Assembly (NCBI GenBank): GCA_016185015.1
Contig: JACPOI010000030.1
Span: 1 to 38,741, forward strand
Length of the DNA stretch: 38,741 nt
Direction: 5' to 3'
DNA from: Burkholderiales bacterium
GTDB taxonomy: Bacteria > Pseudomonadota > Gammaproteobacteria > Burkholderiales > Burkholderiaceae_C
Shown: positions 35,793-38,741 of the stretch, in pieces
How the letters are laid out: every line of letters begins with the position of its first letter
Position numbering within the stretch: the stretch's first letter is position 1
Made by a program: the position numbers and the translations under genes
Notes under the pieces: generated by a model
What the model saw: the letters and a program-made list of their open reading frames with translations, nothing else
Database searches by the model: none
What the model was told of the DNA's origin: nothing

Positions 35793-36467
35793 TCAGTCGT
35801 CGGGACTGAGGTAAGCCTCGACCATGGCGCGGGTGAGTTTCAGGTGCGCGCGTTGCCAGCTCGGTTTCTGCAGATCCTTGTTGAAGATGCGCGTGAGGGT
35901 AAAGGCATGGGCACGGCCGTAGTAGGACAGGCTGACCATGGCCACGTAGAGCTGCAGGGCGTCCACGCCCTGGCGCACTTCGCCCGTGGCCGCGCCGCGC
36001 GCCAGCAACTTGCGGATCAGGTTCAACACCGGCGTGGCCATCTCCGGTATCCGGTCCGAGCGCGCCAGGTGCCGCGCTTCGTTGAGGTTCTCGAAGGCCA
36101 GCAGCTTGCGCAGCTGCGGGTGGGCGGCAAAGTGGCCGGCCACGAAATCGAAGATACGCAAGAGCCCTTCCATCGGGGGCAGGGCCGTGGTGTCGAGTTG
36201 CAGTTCGTCGTGCCGCAGATCGGCCAGCACCGTCTCCAGCACCACGACGTAGAGATCGTCCTTGCCGCCGAAGTAGTGGTAAAGCATGCGGATGTTGGTG
36301 CCGGCCTGCTGCGCAATGCGCTCGGTGCGCGCGCCGCTGTAGCCGTGCGCCGAAAACTCGTCCACGGCGGCCTGCAGCAGGCGCGCGCGTGCGGCCAACG
36401 GGTCCCGCCTGGCGGGCGTTTCCTTGCGGGCCGGCGTGCGGCCAGGTGAACACGATGTCACAACCAT
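35793..36467 (-). CDS. TetR/AcrR-family transcriptional regulator
   Basis: A 224-aa regulator. The N-terminal helix-turn-helix is LLQAAVDEFSAHGYSGARTE then RIAQQAGTNIRMLYHYFGGK, a clean TetR signature. The C-terminal domain is mainly helical and its ligand is unknown. The start ATG at 36467 shares one base with the TGA of the amidase gene (TGATG). As the last gene of the hydrolase-amidase-regulator operon it probably autoregulates. Candidate operators are the AAGTAA/TTACTT palindrome at 38571-38590 and the TCTTGT/ACAAGA palindrome at 31251-31268. Confidence 0.9.
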   Translation of the reverse strand: MVVTSCSPGRTPARKETPARRDPLAARARLLQAAVDEFSAHGYSGARTERIAQQAGTNIRMLYHYFGGKDDLYVVVLETVLADLRHDELQLDTTALPPMEGLLRIFDFVAGHFAAHPQLRKLLAFENLNEARHLARSDRIPEMATPVLNLIRKLLARGAATGEVRQGVDALQLYVAMVSLSYYGRAHAFTLTRIFNKDLQKPSWQRAHLKLTRAMVEAYLSPDD

Positions 36468-37645
36468 CACTCCTTTGTGGGCGAGAGCGCCAGGGCCAGG
36501 TTCAGCAGGCGCTCGTCCTGCCCGGGGCCGGCGATGAAGGAGAGACCCACGGGCAGGCCATGCACCTGCAGCAGCGGCAGCACGATCTGCGGCAGGCCCG
36601 CGTGGCCCGCCAGGGCGCCCAGGGCCAGGGCGCGTTCATAAAAGGCACCACGCTGTTCGCCGCTGGCCTCCAGCGGCAGGGCCAGACCGGGTGCGGCGGG
36701 CAGCAGCCAGGCTTCGTCGGGCCCCAGCTTCGCCACGAGTTCGCGCCGCATCTCTTCACGCCAGCGGCGCCAAGTTGCGTCCAACGTGGGGTCGAGCGCC
36801 AGCGCGCCGGCGAAGCGCGGTGCGATGGCAGGCCCGAAGGTCGGCCGCCGTTCGCGGATCCAGGGACCCAGGGCCGCACAAATCTCGAGCCCCTGCAAGA
36901 CCGAATAAGCCTCCTGCACTTCGCGCCAGGGCCGCACAAAAGCCTGGCGTTTTTCCGTGATGCCGTTCGCCTGCGCCCAGGCACGCAGGGCCTGCGCCAC
37001 CGCGGGTTCGGCCAGGGCCAGGGCGTCTTCGGCCATGCACAGGCGCAGGGGTTGGGCATCGGCATGGCGTCGCGTGCCGAGCAGCACGTGGCCGGCGGCG
37101 CGCAAGAGCGTCGCATCCCGCGCGAACCAGCCCACGGTGTCGTAGCTCTCGGCGAAAGGCAGCACGCCCGTCAAAGAGATACGACCATGGGTAGGGCGCA
37201 TGGCATGTACGCCGCAGAAGGAAGCGGGCACACGCACCGAGCCACCGGTGTCGGTGCCCAGGGCGAGATCGGCTTCGTGCCCGGCCACGGCCACGGCGGA
37301 ACCGCTGGAAGAGCCACCGGGCAGACGCTCGGGTGCCGCCGGGTTACGTGGGGTGCCGTGGAAGGCGTTCTCACCTTCCAGGCTGAAAGCCAGTTCGTCG
37401 GTGACCGTCTTGCCGACGATACGTGCGCCCGCGGCACGCAACATCGCCACGCAGGCAGCGTCTTGCGTGGGCACCGCATGGCTGGCCGCCCAGTCGGGGT
37501 TGCCGCAGGTGCTGGCCGAGCCGGCCACATCGATCAGGTCCTTGACCGCGACACGCAAGCCGTCCAGCACCCCCGTGCCCGTGGGCTCGCGCAAGGCGCG
37601 CGGCCCGGGCACGAAGGCACCGGAGAGAGATGACGATGCGTTCAT
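36467..37645 (-). CDS. Amidase-signature family hydrolase
   Basis: A 392-aa amidase-signature protein with the Ser-Ser-Lys catalytic triad elements: Lys in VAVKDLIDVAG, PGGSSSGSAVAVAGHE and the nucleophile region GTDTGGSVRVPASF. It hydrolyses an amide or a carbamoyl-type bond; the substrate is unknown. It is shorter than AtzE (about 457 aa as I recall), and no small AtzG partner is seen, so an AtzE assignment is not justified. Translation is coupled to the hydrolase (TGATG at 37643-37647) and to TetR. The context suggests a step in degradation of a nitrogen-rich compound. Confidence 0.88.
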   Translation of the reverse strand: MNASSSLSGAFVPGPRALREPTGTGVLDGLRVAVKDLIDVAGSASTCGNPDWAASHAVPTQDAACVAMLRAAGARIVGKTVTDELAFSLEGENAFHGTPRNPAAPERLPGGSSSGSAVAVAGHEADLALGTDTGGSVRVPASFCGVHAMRPTHGRISLTGVLPFAESYDTVGWFARDATLLRAAGHVLLGTRRHADAQPLRLCMAEDALALAEPAVAQALRAWAQANGITEKRQAFVRPWREVQEAYSVLQGLEICAALGPWIRERRPTFGPAIAPRFAGALALDPTLDATWRRWREEMRRELVAKLGPDEAWLLPAAPGLALPLEASGEQRGAFYERALALGALAGHAGLPQIVLPLLQVHGLPVGLSFIAGPGQDERLLNLALALSPTKE

Positions 37646-38442
37646 CACTTGGGCAGCGCCTGCAGCACCTGCGTGGAGTTGGTCACGAAGCCGAAGCACT
37701 TCTTCACGTTCCAGACGGTCGCCTCGGCGCAGAAGGCCGGCGAGCTGGTGGCGCAGCAGTCTTCCAGCATGACGCAGCCGTAGCCCAGGAAGTTCGCATC
37801 GGTCAGCGTGTGCAGCACGCATTGGTCGGTGTTGCAGCCCGCGAACAGGATGCTCTTGATGCCCAGGTTCTTGAGCATGCTGTCCAGCGGCGTGTCCCAG
37901 AAGCCGCTGATGCGGTGCTTGTCCACGCGGTAGTCGCCATCGACCGGTTTGAGCTCGTCGATCACGGCCGCAGCCCAGGAATCTTTCTCCAGCACATTGC
38001 CGCCGCCACCGGGCAGCGGGTAACCCAGGCCCACGCCGGCACCGCCGTTGTCGTAGAGATGGATCTGGTTGGGCGGCATATTGGCCAGGTCGGGCCGGTT
38101 GCCCCAGTTGACCCAGATCACCGGCACGCCGGCCGTGCGCAGCGCGGGCAGCAGCTTCTGCAAGGGCTCGATGGGCGTGCGGTCGGCCGTGTAGTCCAGG
38201 CCCAGCGAATCGACCCAGCCGCCCTTGGCGCAGAAGTCGTTCTGCAGATCGATGATGACGATGGCCGTGCGCCGCAGATCCAGCACCACATTCTGCGGCT
38301 GCGCCGCGATGCGCGCGGGCACCGGTGCGGGCGGAGCGATCGACATGTCCACTTCATGCGCGTTGGCAACCCAGTAGTACTGGTGTCCGAGTCCGAGCGC
38401 CCCTGGGGGCCGGGGGTCGGGCAGGTAAGGGTGACGTTTCAT
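37645..38442 (-). CDS. Isochorismatase-family cysteine hydrolase, biuret/triuret hydrolase-like
   Basis: A 265-aa cysteine hydrolase. The catalytic Asp lies in AIVIIDLQNDFCAKGGWVDS, a Lys in YRVDKHRISGFW, and the nucleophile Cys in LFAGCNTDQCVLHTLTDANF. The overall layout, including LEDCCATSS near the end, resembles BiuH/TrtA hydrolases of biuret and triuret. Substrate is inferred: the atzF on the other strand provides the next step from biuret to allophanate. An AGGAG precedes the ATG at 38442. RutB and other isochorismatase-like enzymes remain alternatives. It is the first gene of a three-gene operon. Confidence 0.87.
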   Translation of the reverse strand: MKRHPYLPDPRPPGALGLGHQYYWVANAHEVDMSIAPPAPVPARIAAQPQNVVLDLRRTAIVIIDLQNDFCAKGGWVDSLGLDYTADRTPIEPLQKLLPALRTAGVPVIWVNWGNRPDLANMPPNQIHLYDNGGAGVGLGYPLPGGGGNVLEKDSWAAAVIDELKPVDGDYRVDKHRISGFWDTPLDSMLKNLGIKSILFAGCNTDQCVLHTLTDANFLGYGCVMLEDCCATSSPAFCAEATVWNVKKCFGFVTNSTQVLQALPK

Positions 38443-38542
38443 GAGGACTCCTGTTGTGTGCGTTACAAGGGCATGCACTGCTGCATGCTGGTGCGCACGC
38501 ACCGTTTGCGCGCGCGCAGGCGGCAAAAAACGGCTGTGGCAC

Positions 38543-38558
38543 TGGCATCTTTATTGCA
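38543..38558 (+). promoter_or_regulatory. Sigma-54 promoter motif pointing into the right IS copy
   Basis: TGGCATctttaTTGCA has the ten-base GG/GC spacing and a perfect -12 element. Transcription would start near 38570 and run rightwards, away from the hydrolase. The IS begins at 38605, 35 bp later, so no native gene follows in the window. Confidence 0.65.
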
Positions 38559-38570
38559 GGACATGGTCGT

Positions 38571-38590
38571 AAGTAATCAGTTATTTACTT
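38571..38590. promoter_or_regulatory. AAGTAA/TTACTT palindrome, candidate TetR operator
   Basis: AAGTAA-N8-TTACTT is a perfect 6-bp-arm inverted repeat, 20 bp long. It covers the predicted start of the rightward sigma-54 promoter, a position where a repressor would act, and lies about 130-150 bp upstream of the hydrolase start. TetR proteins often bind sites of this size and layout. The gap 38443-38570 contains no gene. Confidence 0.5.
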
Positions 38591-38604
38591 CCCTCCACCA
38601 CTAA

Positions 38605-38741
38605 GGAAGGTCTGAACAAGTCCACCGATCAAGCCGCTGAATCGTTGATCGTGGCAAAGGAGTAATACCGATGGACCAGATCAGTTTCGCCGATGCCGAA
38701 TACGCAGGCAAGAGGAAGAAGACCCGGCGGGAGGTTTTCCT
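38605..38741 (+). mobile_element. End of an IS5-family insertion sequence (right copy, partial)
   Basis: This sequence is identical base for base to the complement of 1-137. The outer end is GGAAGGTCTGAACAAG, and the flanking four bases on the inner side are CTAA (38601-38604), a YTAR target different from the CTAG of the left copy. The element is cut by the window end at the same base as the left copy, which looks like an assembly boundary at a repeat rather than a natural end. Confidence 0.9.
38671..38741 (+). CDS. IS5-family transposase, N-terminal fragment (runs off window)
   Basis: Twenty-three codons start at the ATG at 38671 with AAAGGAG upstream. The sequence is the same as in the left copy. 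The transposase reads rightwards, downstream of the sigma-54 motif at 38543-38558, so read-through from that promoter could reach it. Confidence 0.8.
   Translation, partial: MDQISFADAEYAGKRKKTRREVF

Noticed and set aside
36467-37645. AtzE (1-carboxybiuret hydrolase) as the name of the amidase
   Set aside because: It is shorter than AtzE and there is no AtzG-like small partner gene next to it; only the family call is supported.

Overview
The window is high-GC DNA (roughly two-thirds G+C by eye). Codon use, operon layouts and protein types point to a betaproteobacterium of the Burkholderiales, most likely Comamonadaceae-like. This is inference from the sequence, not a database match. It reads as a nitrogen-scavenging island for urea, short amides and probably biuret-type compounds. 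The same 137-bp end of an IS5-family element bounds it on both sides in opposite orientation.

Left to right: (1) 1-395, a left IS end and a gene remnant of the YdeI/OmpD-associated family cut by it. (2) 408-15755, one long minus-strand block, in transcription order urtA-urtB-urtC-urtD-urtE (urea ABC importer), formamidase fmdA, fmdB, an inverted-repeat element, aliphatic amidase amiE, a CbbQ/NorQ-like AAA+ ATPase, a CbbO/NorD-like VWA protein, then ureA, a 54-aa membrane protein, ureB, ureC, ureE, ureF and ureG. No ureD is present. A strong sigma-54 promoter motif with an upstream NtrC-like half-site pair precedes ureA. (3) 15977-27438, plus strand: two paralogous signalling systems. Each pairs a very large hybrid histidine kinase, whose N-terminal half is an NCS1-type (purine-cytosine permease-like) transporter, with an overlapping LuxR-type response regulator. 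Between them lie a LysE-family exporter and three small accessory genes, two of them followed by sequences that look like decayed integron attC sites. (4) 27528-31183: AMP nucleosidase (amn), a DHFR/RibD-like protein and three orphan low-GC genes. (5) 31344-38442: allophanate hydrolase atzF plus a NitT/TauT-type ABC importer on the plus strand, convergent with a minus-strand operon of an isochorismatase-type cysteine hydrolase, an amidase-signature enzyme and a TetR regulator.

The genes fit one theme. Urea is imported and hydrolysed, formamide and aliphatic amides are deaminated, and a biuret/triuret-like substrate may be imported and broken down through allophanate. Sigma-54 type -24/-12 motifs sit before ureA, the second sensor kinase and atzF, consistent with RpoN/NtrC nitrogen control. 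A fourth such motif at 38543-38558 points into the right IS copy, so a divergent gene has probably been displaced by the IS or lies beyond it.
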